Notes under the pieces: model-generated
The model's input: only the letters and a program-made list of their open reading frames with translations
What the model was told of the DNA's origin: nothing
Databases searched by the model: none
Translations under genes and position numbers: made by a program
Assembly (NCBI RefSeq): GCF_900100865.1
Contig: NZ_LT627734.1
Span: forward strand, 124,001 to 188,000
Origin: Candidatus Aquiluna sp. UB-MaderosW2red
GTDB taxonomy: Bacteria > Actinomycetota > Actinomycetes > Actinomycetales > Microbacteriaceae
DNA: 64,000 nt
Direction: 5' to 3'
Shown here: piece after piece, positions 1 to 9,561 of the stretch
Layout: each line of letters opens with the position of its first letter
How positions within the stretch are numbered: the stretch's first letter is position 1

Positions 1-1131
1 CGAGACCTGAATCAGCTGTGGCCAGAAATCAGTCGGGACCGGGGGATTAGCGACACATTCTCGTCAACTCATTCCGGGCCCAAGCAGGCTGGTGATGCAC
101 TTATTCAGGGAGCTCTGGCGTCGTCGCTGATCTCCATAGCCACGGAAGGTCCCAACGCTTTTTATTCAGGCAGCCTTGCAACCAGTCTCATCAAAGGGAT
201 GAGGGCTCTTGGGTCCGCAGTCACCGATGAAGATTTTGCCCTTCAAGAATCTGAGACGCTTTCAGCCCTCAGCGTCGATTATCGCGGACACCGAATCTCA
301 ACCGCTCCACCGAACTCTCAAGGATTTACTCTCGTCCAGATGCTCAATGTTTTGGAAAGGAGTGGCTTGGATATAGATGACCCAGTCTCCTTTGGCGAAG
401 TGGCAACATTATTTTCACTTGGAAATTCCGAGCGGGATAACCACCTAGCGGATCCCCGCTTTACTCAGATTGCACTGGACTACTTACTTTCGGATGATTA
501 TGCAGCGGACTTACTTCGGCGCTCCCGCGACGGCCACTTGGAGAAAATACAGCCTCAACCTCTGGCATCTGGTGACACTATTGGCATTGCCGCGATCGAC
601 TCAACGGGCCTCGCTGTGTCAAGTCTGCACAGCATATTTTACGCGTTTGGGGCACGTGTAATGGACCCTGGCACGGGGATCATCCTTCAAAATCGCTCCT
701 CATCTTTCTCACTCAAATCTGAGCACCCCGCTTTCCTCCGGCCCGGAAGTCGACCCCCCAGTACACTCCTCCCGGTGTTGGTCGACCATCCGGATGGACG
801 CCTGTCTGCTGTAGCAACAATGGGTGGGCGCTCGCAAGCTCAGGTGCAAGCACAACTCATTAATCGACTAACAAAGAACCAATCCCCCGGAGATGTTGTT
901 GCCCAGCACCGTTTTGTTGTTGGCGCTTTCGGCCCCCGCCTCGAAGACTCAGTGGTGACTGAAAAAAAACTTGGGGACGAGGAGTGTTTAGACGCTCGAA
1001 GACGAGGATTTCTTGTCATCGAGTCGGAGGGCTTCGACGACCGTTGCGGCCACGCCCAAATCGTTCAGTTCGGGCCCGACGGCTTTGCTCTGGGCACAGA
1101 CCCGCGCGCTGATGGGCAGAGAGTAGATTAA
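1..1131 (+). CDS. gamma-glutamyltransferase family protein, 5' end cut by window edge
   Basis: The frame is open from base 1, so the true start lies outside the window. Residues before the first internal ATG (199) already match the family, with a GPNAFYSG-like segment of the large subunit. The product should be an Ntn-hydrolase that self-cleaves before a threonine and moves or hydrolyses gamma-glutamyl groups. The likely processing and catalytic Thr is the ACT codon at 577-579 within GDTIGIAAID, giving a small subunit of about 184 residues. MGGRSQAQ near the end fits the glycine-rich oxyanion region. The stop overlaps the next start by one base (TAATG), suggesting translational coupling. Substrate cannot be told; acylase-type relatives are possible. 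Confidence 0.85.
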   Translation, partial: RDLNQLWPEISRDRGISDTFSSTHSGPKQAGDALIQGALASSLISIATEGPNAFYSGSLATSLIKGMRALGSAVTDEDFALQESETLSALSVDYRGHRISTAPPNSQGFTLVQMLNVLERSGLDIDDPVSFGEVATLFSLGNSERDNHLADPRFTQIALDYLLSDDYAADLLRRSRDGHLEKIQPQPLASGDTIGIAAIDSTGLAVSSLHSIFYAFGARVMDPGTGIILQNRSSSFSLKSEHPAFLRPGSRPPSTLLPVLVDHPDGRLSAVATMGGRSQAQVQAQLINRLTKNQSPGDVVAQHRFVVGAFGPRLEDSVVTEKKLGDEECLDARRRGFLVIESEGFDDRCGHAQIVQFGPDGFALGTDPRADGQRVD

Positions 1132-1910
1132 TGAGCATTGAAATCATCGTCGTCATAGCGTTGGCGGGCCTCTTCGCAGGCGCACTAAACGCAGCAGCCG
1201 GGGGTGGCACACTGATCACGTTCCCGGTCCTTGTGTGGCTTGGTATCCCGCCCATAACGGCCAACATTTGCTCTTCTGTTGGCCTCCTTACCGGTTACCT
1301 TGGGGGTGGCCTTGCCTATCGACGGGAACTAAGCGCACAGAAACGGCGCATCGGCACATTCACCGCAGTGAGTATCGCCGGCGGTGTCTTGGGTGCAGTG
1401 CTTTTACTCACTACTTCAGAGACAATGTTTGATGGACTTGTGCCATTCCTCGTTCTCGGGGCAGCAGCTCTCCTCGGGTTCCAGCCGCTATTGAGTAAAA
1501 AGCTTGCACAGCGCCAAAGAAAGTTGGTTGTCCCTGTGGCGCGGCCCAAGTCCAACGCTGGAGTGTCTCTGTGGGCCCAAATTGGCGTGATGGTAGCCGC
1601 GGTCTATGGCTCCTATTTTGGAGGAGGCCTCGGCGTGATGCTGCTTGCCGTGCTGGCGCTAACGATTAGTGATGATTTGCAGAAACTAAATGGGCTAAAG
1701 ACTCTACTGTCGCTATTCATCAATTTCATCGGCGTAATGGTATTCATCTCAACCGCTAGCGTCGACTGGGCCATCGTTGCCATCCTCGCGCCAGCAGCAC
1801 TTATTGGAGGAACGTTGGGCGGCTCGATTGCACGGAAGCTTCCCCCAGCCGCCCTTCGGACCTCGGTGGTCGTTTTCGCCACTGTCTCAGGGCTGACGCT
1901 TCTTTTTTAG
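1131..1910 (+). CDS. TauE/SafE (TSUP) family membrane permease
   Basis: A 259-residue, very hydrophobic protein with about eight predicted membrane segments in two similar halves, each with a glycine-rich loop (AAGGGTLITFPVL in the first, YFGGGLGVMLLAVL in the second). This is the layout of the TSUP family, which exports or takes up sulfite, sulfoacetate, taurine and related anions. The start ATG shares its A with the stop of the preceding gamma-glutamyltransferase-type gene, so both are probably made from one mRNA. A link to glutathione or organosulfur breakdown is attractive but is inference. Substrate unknown. Confidence 0.88.
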   Translation: MSIEIIVVIALAGLFAGALNAAAGGGTLITFPVLVWLGIPPITANICSSVGLLTGYLGGGLAYRRELSAQKRRIGTFTAVSIAGGVLGAVLLLTTSETMFDGLVPFLVLGAAALLGFQPLLSKKLAQRQRKLVVPVARPKSNAGVSLWAQIGVMVAAVYGSYFGGGLGVMLLAVLALTISDDLQKLNGLKTLLSLFINFIGVMVFISTASVDWAIVAILAPAALIGGTLGGSIARKLPPAALRTSVVVFATVSGLTLLF

Positions 1911-2394
1911 TAAACTTGCAAGTTGGATCTCGAATTATGAACACCCGCACTTCTCTGAACTGAACCCCAGCGCAAGGGTTTCCCGTTTCTTCTAGCGTAA
2001 CTCAACAGTCGGACGGACCTAAGGATCGATGGGGGCTAAAAACAAATGGTGGAGGTGGGGCTTCGCAGCAATCTGGATGACACATGCCCCGATGTCCTGA
2101 AAGTAGTGGTGGCCTTTCGCAAGACCCTAAAAGTGAGCCAATGCCCTGAATGACTGTCAATAAGTTTGAAGTTTAGATAAAGAAATCCAAGAAGTCGAGA
2201 GGTCTTCATGGGTGTCAATGCGACTGAAGGTTTCTTACGCCTGGACATGGTTTCCATCCTATTCAAGACATCTCTCCCGCATGATGCGGGAGATAGTTCC
2301 CACGCCAATCCAAGTAACCCTCAACAGCGTAGGCTCGACAAATCCTTGATGTTCACAACATAGTTCCCCGCAAGATTGGGCACCTGGAAATCAA
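1911..2394. other. non-coding stretch, nothing recognised
   Basis: About 480 bases after the permease stop. Short open frames occur on both strands but none has a ribosome binding site, a family resemblance or a normal codon pattern. No tRNA-like fold or strong terminator was noticed. It leads directly into the transposase remnant, so part of it may be old mobile-element DNA. Confidence 0.4.
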
Positions 2395-2660
2395 ATGCCT
2401 TCGTTATCTGTTGTTCAACAGCGTCTTAGTTCTGATGAGATGGCCCGGAAATTCAGCGTCTCTAAGCGCTGGGTCAATAAATTGCTAGTCGAATTCCGAT
2501 CCGGCGGGTTGGCGGCGATCAGTCTTTTGAGCAAGCGCCCTTTGACCACTCCAAATAAAAACCCCACAATCACTTGAGGATCGAATCCTAAGACTCCGCC
2601 TCGAGCTCACAGCGGAATCACTGTCATAGTTCTAACGACTAGGACTCATGCACGCGTTAT
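2395..2660 (+). pseudogene. IS481-like transposase N-terminal remnant
   Basis: The first 60 codons encode a helix-turn-helix start typical of IS481-type transposases: DEMARKFSVSKRWVNKLL, then YRSGG-like FRSGGLAAI and a short KRPLT-type linker. The frame closes at 2575-2577. In another frame just beyond, ILRLRLELTAESL matches the next part of the family (expected RLRLELT followed by a GLDAG-type turn) before stops appear. The catalytic DDE domain is absent. This is a frameshifted fragment of about a quarter of a normal element; no terminal inverted repeats were found. Confidence 0.6.
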
Positions 2661-2924
2661 GAATCCTGCAACCGGAGAACAATCTGAGCGAGAACCTGAT
2701 CGAGCCAAACGGAGGTTACTGGCAAAACCGACTGATCCCACGCAATTTGTGATTTCGTGGGTTCAGTCGGGAACGATGTCCCGACTCATGACATTAGTGC
2801 GCCTGAAGGGACTCGCCCCCAACCTTCTGATCCGTAGTTATGTTGCAATACCCATATATGCGGGGGTAAAAGCAATTTACACCAGTATTTTATTAGCCAA
2901 GCCGCCCTTTGAAGACATACCCAA

Positions 2925-2986
2925 TTCCGTCCGTTTCCGTCCGTTTCCGTCCGTTGAACGGAATCTAAACGGAATCTAAACGGAAG
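2925..2986. repeat. tandem repeats facing an inverted counterpart
   Basis: Three perfect tandem copies of TTCCGTCCGT (2925-2954) are followed after TGA... by 2.6 copies of the 11-bp unit AACGGAATCTA (2957-2986). The two halves are roughly complementary (TTCCGTC against AACGGAA), so the region can fold into several alternative hairpins. It starts 14 bases beyond the stop of the last gene of the minus-strand defence operon, so it may act as its transcription end, or mark an old insertion edge. Confidence 0.7.
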
Positions 2987-2999
2987 CGACGGGGAAGAA

Positions 3000-4631
3000 T
3001 TACCCGCCCAGCTGGTTTGTGACCTCAAGAGTGAGTTGTTCGAGAAGTTCTACTGATTCCTCTAAGAGATCCGAGAAAAAAGCAACAGTTGTCCGTTCTT
3101 CCAGGAGGCTCTCCTTAAATCGCTTGCCTGAGTCGCCTCCAGCGTGAGCGGTGTGTTTGCTTCTCAACTTATATATTTTTCTTAGTAACTGCGCCGCCTG
3201 ATCGGACGCTAGGTGTCCAAGCGTTGTCGCGAATCGCTCAAACTTTGCAATTCCTTTTTCGTCGTCAATCTTGTCCAAGCCAGCCCCGAGCTGTCTTTCA
3301 TTCAAGTGATCGACCAGGAGTTTCGCAAGGATAAGCACTTGATTTTCGAACTCTACTTGGGTCTCGTTTAGAGGAACTCTAAGCCTCTTCAAAAGAAACT
3401 GGTCGTCACCCGTAGGCGTCCTGAATAATGGCCAGCCCCAGCGTTTCTCCCAGGCTGCATTCGTGCGAAGGTACGCGGCCTTGAACCTCTCGGTTGGACT
3501 TGATGTTTCGACCCACTCCCCTAAAACGGAAGATTGGAAGTGCTCAAGGCTCATACTTCTCTCGGAAGGCACGATGTTGCAAGCGCGCCAATGGTGTCTT
3601 TCAGATTCAGGAAGGTCTCGCCCTAAGTCTCCAAGTGCCACAACTACCTGATCAGGGCGATGATAATCAATTCGCAATCCCCATAATCCAGCGCATTTCA
3701 AATAACTACTGCTGACGCTGAATGTAGACGGCGATTCAAAATACTTCATTAAGACATCAGCCTTAAAAAACACTGACGTCATGTAATTTGGTGCACCTTC
3801 GTTCGAACCGAAGTAATCGGCTAGGACAGAAGGATTGCAAGTTGAAGAAAGCGGGTTTCCAACTTCGTCCTCACCAACAATAAACTCTTGAAATGTTTCG
3901 CCCGATTCCCATGGCCAAAGCCCGCTAACTTCGCGCAGAAGCGGTGGGATGACGCGTTTCATAAGGAGTCTAGAGAAAGCTGTATTCTCAGACGTTCCTA
4001 GTTTGCCGACAGCTAAGTGAACTGCTTCGACATCCGAGACCTCGTCGTACCCCAATTTCCTTAACGTCGTAACGTCGGTTTGGTTAGTCACTTTGCATAT
4101 CGTGTCTGCGAACAACAAGAGATCAAGTTGTCTTGCGGCCTGATACCTCCTGAGAATTGACGTCCGAATCTTGATTTGATCACCGCTGTACTCAACCGCC
4201 AGTTCTCGGGTTCCATCTGGTTTGATCTCGAAGAAATTTTGGTTCTGTGGGTCCTCCCAAAGCTCCATGACAAGAATGAATGTCTGATTCACTAGGTATT
4301 TTCCTGGTGCGAGGTCATTGAAATCCTGAAAAATAAGTATTGGCTCAAAGCTGGCCCCAAGTGGGTCGGCTTCAAAGACAGTCTGGATTTTTCCATTATT
4401 GAAACTCTGAGAAAACCCAGGCATACCATCAGTCTTAGTCACGTCCCAACCAGTTTGCGAGAGCACTTGATTGCGCACTTTTGGGTTTGAAAATGCAGCG
4501 TAGTATCCTCCTGAGTTGCCATCACCGTCATTCCAACTTGACGAAACCAGAGTCCAAACGCCCGTGCCATTAGCACGAAAGGTTGCGATTTGAGTCGCCT
4601 GATCAAGGCGCGCGACACTTGTGTTATTCAT
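3000..4631 (-). CDS. uncharacterised defence-operon protein with HEPN-like C-terminus
   Basis: A 543-residue protein with no family I can name over most of its length. The start at 4631 is preferred over the upstream ATG at 4643 because it overlaps the Res stop as TGATG. The N-terminal ~150 residues look beta-rich; the last ~120 are helical and carry LRKIYKLRSKHTAHAGG, close to the R-x4-6-H motif of HEPN ribonucleases of the Apea-like type (R490, H496 counted from this start). It is the last gene of the SNF2-Mod-Res operon and stop-start coupled to res. A role as an RNA-cutting effector or phage sensor is inference. It could also be a non-catalytic specificity subunit. Confidence 0.75.
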   Translation of the reverse strand: MNNTSVARLDQATQIATFRANGTGVWTLVSSSWNDGDGNSGGYYAAFSNPKVRNQVLSQTGWDVTKTDGMPGFSQSFNNGKIQTVFEADPLGASFEPILIFQDFNDLAPGKYLVNQTFILVMELWEDPQNQNFFEIKPDGTRELAVEYSGDQIKIRTSILRRYQAARQLDLLLFADTICKVTNQTDVTTLRKLGYDEVSDVEAVHLAVGKLGTSENTAFSRLLMKRVIPPLLREVSGLWPWESGETFQEFIVGEDEVGNPLSSTCNPSVLADYFGSNEGAPNYMTSVFFKADVLMKYFESPSTFSVSSSYLKCAGLWGLRIDYHRPDQVVVALGDLGRDLPESERHHWRACNIVPSERSMSLEHFQSSVLGEWVETSSPTERFKAAYLRTNAAWEKRWGWPLFRTPTGDDQFLLKRLRVPLNETQVEFENQVLILAKLLVDHLNERQLGAGLDKIDDEKGIAKFERFATTLGHLASDQAAQLLRKIYKLRSKHTAHAGGDSGKRFKESLLEERTTVAFFSDLLEESVELLEQLTLEVTNQLGG

Positions 4632-7612
4632 CACAAGTTCCATGCCTCGGGCGCGGACACCTCATAGTTGTCAATTCCAATCGCCTTGAAATGTTGTCTG
4701 GCCGAAGCAATCTTCGCTGCCTCTGTTGGACGCAGCTTAAGCTCATCCAGGGTCGATTTAGTCTCGCGAATCATGTAGAGACGATCCTCGCCGTCAACCT
4801 GCTTGATAATTGCCCAGTCAGGGTTGTAATCACCTACAGGGGTCGGGATCTTGAACTTCGCTGGCAACTTCATGAAGAACTTGACATCCTGACGGCTATC
4901 CAGCTTCTCTGCAAACTGACGCTCAACCTCTGAATCGAAGACTACATAGTCGAAGTCAGACTTCTCTGAATTCTTCACCTTGTACATTTGGTCTAGGAAA
5001 CGGTCTTTCTCCTCTTCACCATCTTTTTGCAACTCTCTAAGCTCGTATAACGAACCAGTGATTCTTTCGTATTGGATGCCGTCTACAACCAGCTTTGCCA
5101 GTTCCGCTTGAATTACTCTCTTTGCCATTGAAATGAAGTCGTTTGGATTACCTGTGAACTCGGAAAGCCTCTCGCTGCGCACTAGTATTTCTACGATTGA
5201 CCAGCGTGTTAGGGATGTGGTGTTTTGAAGTTCAGAAACGATGTCGGGTAGTTCGTAGGATCCATGGATAACAGCTGAGCGTGAGCTTAGCTCCTCACCC
5301 TTGGCGCCGCCTCGAACGACTTTGATGCCTGCCTTAGTGACTTCTACTCGCAGCGGCGGTATCTGAGGCGCAGCTTGGATCGACTTGACTATTGAATCAA
5401 TGAGGTTCTCTCGATTGATTGAAACGCGATAAGTGGATCTACGGCTAATTGACTCCCAAAAAGTCTCGAACTCTGGGCTCAAGTAGACTGCCTTATTCAA
5501 TACTCTGTTGTGTCGCTGACTTTTGGGTTTTACAAACTTTTCAAGGGACGAATTTCGCATGAGTTCAACAACTTGCGCGTCGTAGCGATCTAGCTCTCCA
5601 GGCAGTTCGAGGCTGAAACCTATTGAGGTTGGAATGAACTTTGAGGTGACCTGCCCATCCGCCAGAAAACCAGCAGAAGTGAGGTGGTCAAAAATTATTT
5701 GAGACTTAGCAAAACCAAGATTCACTTCTGTGTAGATTCCGTCATCGGTAATCGTGGGAATCTTCGCAAACTCATTAACCCGCACCTTTCCAATTTGAAT
5801 ACCGTTCGCCTTGTACTCATTTTGGAGCGACTTTGCAAAAGCTTGGTAAGACTCGTTTGCAATAACTGTAAGAGACGCAATGCCCCTGTCCGATACACGT
5901 TCGTAGCCCTGTTCCGTTTGCATAACTGGGAGTCTTAGTCCACGACCAATAGTTTGGCGCCTTTCAACTTCAGCGCCCATTTCTCTCAATGTGCAGATTT
6001 GAAAAACGTTTGGGTTATCCCAACCCTCGCGCAAAGCGGAGTGGCTGAAAATAAAACGCACTGGCTCATTCTGATCAAGCAAACGTTGCTTGTCTTTCAT
6101 GATCAACTCGTACGCGTCGTCATCGGCCTTGGTTGAACCAGTGGTGTCCTGGGCTACGTTGGTTTTACCCCTTTTGACCTGCGAAAAGTACGCCTTACGC
6201 ATTTGGCTTGGATGAGCGGTGAATAATTCACTCCACTTCGTATTCTTTGCTGTTTCTTCTAGGAACAGCTCATCAAACCATTCAGCAAAATCACCATTAG
6301 CATCCAGATTTGTGGCACCATCGCCCATGTAGTTGGCAACTTTGTCCACGAAGAAAAGACTCAAGACTTTGATGCCTTTTGCTCGAAGCTGTTGCTCCTT
6401 GCGCAAATGCTCGCGAATCGTTTCACGGATCATTTCTCTATAGATCGCGATGTTAGCGCCACCAATGGATTCACCTTCTGAGAGCATGCCATGGAGGTTA
6501 AGCTCGATAAATGCTGGGTCAGTGGCTGAGCCAATATTCATTCCCGAAACCCAAATACCTTCATAGGCTGAGTTGTCGGTTAATCGGCGGTCCGATAACT
6601 CCTGATTCTGCCGAACATTCACCTTTTTACGCAGATGGTTTCCGCTCGAATCTCGGCAAGAAAGTTCAAGACGGGCACTCCATGTTGGTTCCCGCTTTAC
6701 CGAAACGAGCTTTACGTATGGGGCTGCATCTGCACCTTGTTGCTGAACATCAGAAACGACAATCTGCTTCACAAGGCCGAGCTCGTGTGCGTCCACAGGG
6801 TCTAGACGGTAGACAAGATTGCGAGTGACTTTATGCGTTGCTGAATAGCGAAGCGTGAAAGCTGGATTAAGCTCGCCGATCGAAGTCTGACTGAGCAAAG
6901 ACTCCATGTTCTGCGGCTCATCCATTATCACGATAGGGCGCGTCGCCTTCAAGTAATCAACGGGCCTCAAACCATTGAGCTTGTCACGAGTCTGATGCAT
7001 CACGCGATTATTTGCATCACCACGTATCGAATCAATTGTCATGATCAGGATCTGAATACTTGTTGAAGTAGCAAAACCTTGAACTTCTTCGGGGTTCTTG
7101 CCGCTATAGACCTGCCACTCAAAAGGTGTGGCTGGGTAGATTGACCTGAAGTGTTCCTTCATTAGCCGAATACTTGTTGCAACACCTTCACGAATGGCAA
7201 CGCTTGGAACAAGAATCACAAATTTCGAGAAGTTGTAATTTTTCGCAAGTTCAAAAATTGTTCTCAGGTAGACATAGGTCTTTCCCGTGCCAGTCTCCAT
7301 TTCGACGTCAAAATCGAGTGAATCGCCCACTAATTTACTCTCCACCTCAAGTCCGTTTATGTCCTGAATGTTTTGGAGGTTTTCAATGATTAGGTCTCGA
7401 TCTAGAAGCAAATTGTTACCGATTGCACCCACCTCAAAGGTTCTAGCGAAATCTAGAAGTGCGGCGGCATCGGCACCTGGAATAACTCCAGAAAGTGCTG
7501 TTATCAGCCTTTCTGCAGATTTCGGCTGCCCCTCAAAAAGCTTCACAACGGACGATATCGCCGCTAACTGAAACTCTTGCGAAGCATCAAAACGAAAATT
7601 CGAACTGCTCAC
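4631..7612 (-). CDS. Type III restriction enzyme Res-like helicase-nuclease
   Basis: A 993-residue protein of the size usual for Type III Res subunits. It has a superfamily 2 helicase core with Walker A ETGTGKT near residues 106-112 and a DEPQ-type Walker B box (IVIMDEPQNM). A late arginine motif, RRQTIGRGLRL, is the helicase motif VI. The C-terminal domain has NPDWAI and then RETKST, a PD-(D/E)xK nuclease layout. Res would translocate and cut DNA together with Mod. The GTG at 7612 overlaps the Mod stop as TAGTG and is preferred over the TTG at 7624. It is followed by the HEPN-like gene with a TGATG overlap. Confidence 0.9.
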   Translation of the reverse strand: MSSSNFRFDASQEFQLAAISSVVKLFEGQPKSAERLITALSGVIPGADAAALLDFARTFEVGAIGNNLLLDRDLIIENLQNIQDINGLEVESKLVGDSLDFDVEMETGTGKTYVYLRTIFELAKNYNFSKFVILVPSVAIREGVATSIRLMKEHFRSIYPATPFEWQVYSGKNPEEVQGFATSTSIQILIMTIDSIRGDANNRVMHQTRDKLNGLRPVDYLKATRPIVIMDEPQNMESLLSQTSIGELNPAFTLRYSATHKVTRNLVYRLDPVDAHELGLVKQIVVSDVQQQGADAAPYVKLVSVKREPTWSARLELSCRDSSGNHLRKKVNVRQNQELSDRRLTDNSAYEGIWVSGMNIGSATDPAFIELNLHGMLSEGESIGGANIAIYREMIRETIREHLRKEQQLRAKGIKVLSLFFVDKVANYMGDGATNLDANGDFAEWFDELFLEETAKNTKWSELFTAHPSQMRKAYFSQVKRGKTNVAQDTTGSTKADDDAYELIMKDKQRLLDQNEPVRFIFSHSALREGWDNPNVFQICTLREMGAEVERRQTIGRGLRLPVMQTEQGYERVSDRGIASLTVIANESYQAFAKSLQNEYKANGIQIGKVRVNEFAKIPTITDDGIYTEVNLGFAKSQIIFDHLTSAGFLADGQVTSKFIPTSIGFSLELPGELDRYDAQVVELMRNSSLEKFVKPKSQRHNRVLNKAVYLSPEFETFWESISRRSTYRVSINRENLIDSIVKSIQAAPQIPPLRVEVTKAGIKVVRGGAKGEELSSRSAVIHGSYELPDIVSELQNTTSLTRWSIVEILVRSERLSEFTGNPNDFISMAKRVIQAELAKLVVDGIQYERITGSLYELRELQKDGEEEKDRFLDQMYKVKNSEKSDFDYVVFDSEVERQFAEKLDSRQDVKFFMKLPAKFKIPTPVGDYNPDWAIIKQVDGEDRLYMIRETKSTLDELKLRPTEAAKIASARQHFKAIGIDNYEVSAPEAWNL

Positions 7613-9531
7613 TAGACTGTCCAAAGTTCAATGCTGCTGCTCTTACAAAGTTGTGTGAGATTGGTTTTAAGCTCATCGTCTCCTTGGAAAGCATCTTCTA
7701 AAATTATGAATTTCAACGGTTCGGTTCGCAGAACTTCGCGCAATTCAATTAGCGAGGGCCTCACGTGTTCATTTAAATAGGCGAGAACGATGCCATTGCC
7801 AATCGACCTAAGTTCGAGCCCACTAATGGACACCGTCTCGAACACCTCTGAAAGCGAATACCCCTGCTTGAGCAGTACCTCAATCAGTAAAGCGTCGTAA
7901 TTGGCATTGTCCTCTGCGCTACCCCGAAGGCTGAACAGGTGCTGTTCTAACGTTGTGCGGTCAAACTCAGTGCTCGCTTGCCACTTGGAGAAGTTTGACC
8001 CAACTAGTCGATACGACCTGAATCCAAAATCACTGCCAGCGGATGCCAATTCAGAACCCAGCTGCGCACCAGCGCGCTCAAGTCGCTTCCTTGTCAACTG
8101 GGCAATGTTTGTAAAGCCAGCCGCCAATCCCTGTCGGCCTGTTTCGCTTGATTCATCTAGTGGCTCAGGTAGCTGAACAAGGATGAAGTTTCGTGAAGAG
8201 CCGTTTTGTCGGCTGACATCGAACACAGCGTGACCGCTTGTGCCAGAACCCGCAAAAAAGTCAAGGACAAGATCTCCAGGAACAGTGAACCAATTAATTA
8301 GATCAGAGATCATCGCGATCGGCTTTGGGGTGTCAAAATAATGTCCACCCATCAGTTTGTCTAGTTTGGTTGTTTGCTCACTTACCATTCCATATCGGGG
8401 GAGAATTGTCGGAGGTGTAACTACACCTCGTTCCTTTTTACATTTCAGTTTTCCAGCGCTGTTGAAATAGAATTCAACGACTTTCTGGCCCTTACTATCA
8501 AACGTTTCTTGACCAGAAAACCAGCTTTTCATTTGATTCTTTTGCGTCCACCCAGCACTCAGAGTAACCGCTTCGGTGGTTTTACCACCTAGAGCACGAA
8601 GTGCTCCCTCCACGACAGTTACTTTTTCAGAATCGCCAAAAGTTCCAGACAAAGAAAAACCATCTGGAGCATCGAATCGGACACCTGCGGGAAATTGAAA
8701 GTCACTCGCAGGGTTCGCCTTTGATACTTTCTTGAGAGCACCTGCTTCAATAAACCCCTCGCCTCCAGCAATGCCTTCCAAGTCCTGTGCTGAACGCGCA
8801 AAAACTAGAACATATTCGTGGTATCTCTTGAATATTCCTTGCTGTTGAGAGTGTTGCTTGTCCCAGATGAGTTGGGCCAGGAAATTATCTTCACCAAAGA
8901 TTTCGAGCATCATGCGCTTAAGATTTTCCACTTCATGGTCATCTATCGAAACGCACATGACTCCGTCAGGCGCAAGTAGATTCCTAGCCAATTTCAGACG
9001 GGGATACATCATTGTGAGCCAATTTGAGTGGTATCTACCTTCGGTTTCTGTGTTACTAGAAGTCTTCTTACCTTCTTCATCAACCTGCTTGGTCCAGTCA
9101 AGGTAGTTATCCAGTCCCTCACTGAAGTTATCTGGGTAAACAAAATCTTTGCCCGTGTTGTACGGGGGATCGATGTATATCAACTTGATTCTGCCGTGGT
9201 AATGCTTTTGCAGAATTTTTACAACTTCTAGATTGTCACCTTCAATAAATACGTTCTTAGTGTTCTGCCATTCAACAGACTGGGCAGGCTCTGGCATGAG
9301 CGTTGCAGTGGTCGGTAGTTGAGCCAAATGCAATGCACGCTGTTTCCCTGGCCAAAAGAGGCCGAATCTCTCAGATCCATCAGCGGCGTCTCGTGATAGA
9401 AGCTCTTTCAATCGCGCTAGGTCGATTTTGCCGTCAGCTATGGCCTCTGGCACTAGTTCTGCAAGTTGAGAGGCAAGTTCGGTCTGGAAATTAGGCGTCG
9501 ATGAAGGGGTCTCAAAAATGTCTTCGTTCAC
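7612..9531 (-). CDS. Type III DNA adenine methyltransferase (Mod)
   Basis: A 639-residue beta-class N6-adenine methyltransferase. The catalytic motif DPPYN is at residues 121-125 and the S-adenosylmethionine-binding motif DFFAGSGTSGHAV lies near 418-430, the DPPY-before-FxGxG order of the beta class. The ~290 residues between them should hold the target recognition domain. Mod both protects host DNA and gives the Res complex its recognition site. The GTG start follows GAGGAG with nine bases between. It lies 30 bases downstream of the SNF2 gene and overlaps res. Confidence 0.93.
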   Translation of the reverse strand: MNEDIFETPSSTPNFQTELASQLAELVPEAIADGKIDLARLKELLSRDAADGSERFGLFWPGKQRALHLAQLPTTATLMPEPAQSVEWQNTKNVFIEGDNLEVVKILQKHYHGRIKLIYIDPPYNTGKDFVYPDNFSEGLDNYLDWTKQVDEEGKKTSSNTETEGRYHSNWLTMMYPRLKLARNLLAPDGVMCVSIDDHEVENLKRMMLEIFGEDNFLAQLIWDKQHSQQQGIFKRYHEYVLVFARSAQDLEGIAGGEGFIEAGALKKVSKANPASDFQFPAGVRFDAPDGFSLSGTFGDSEKVTVVEGALRALGGKTTEAVTLSAGWTQKNQMKSWFSGQETFDSKGQKVVEFYFNSAGKLKCKKERGVVTPPTILPRYGMVSEQTTKLDKLMGGHYFDTPKPIAMISDLINWFTVPGDLVLDFFAGSGTSGHAVFDVSRQNGSSRNFILVQLPEPLDESSETGRQGLAAGFTNIAQLTRKRLERAGAQLGSELASAGSDFGFRSYRLVGSNFSKWQASTEFDRTTLEQHLFSLRGSAEDNANYDALLIEVLLKQGYSLSEVFETVSISGLELRSIGNGIVLAYLNEHVRPSLIELREVLRTEPLKFIILEDAFQGDDELKTNLTQLCKSSSIELWTV

Positions 9532-9561
9532 TTGGATTGTCTCCTCATCAGTCGCTTGCCG

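Noticed and set aside
2925-2986. CRISPR-like repeat array
   Set aside because: Repeat units are 10-11 bp and directly adjacent, with no spacers and no cas genes nearby.
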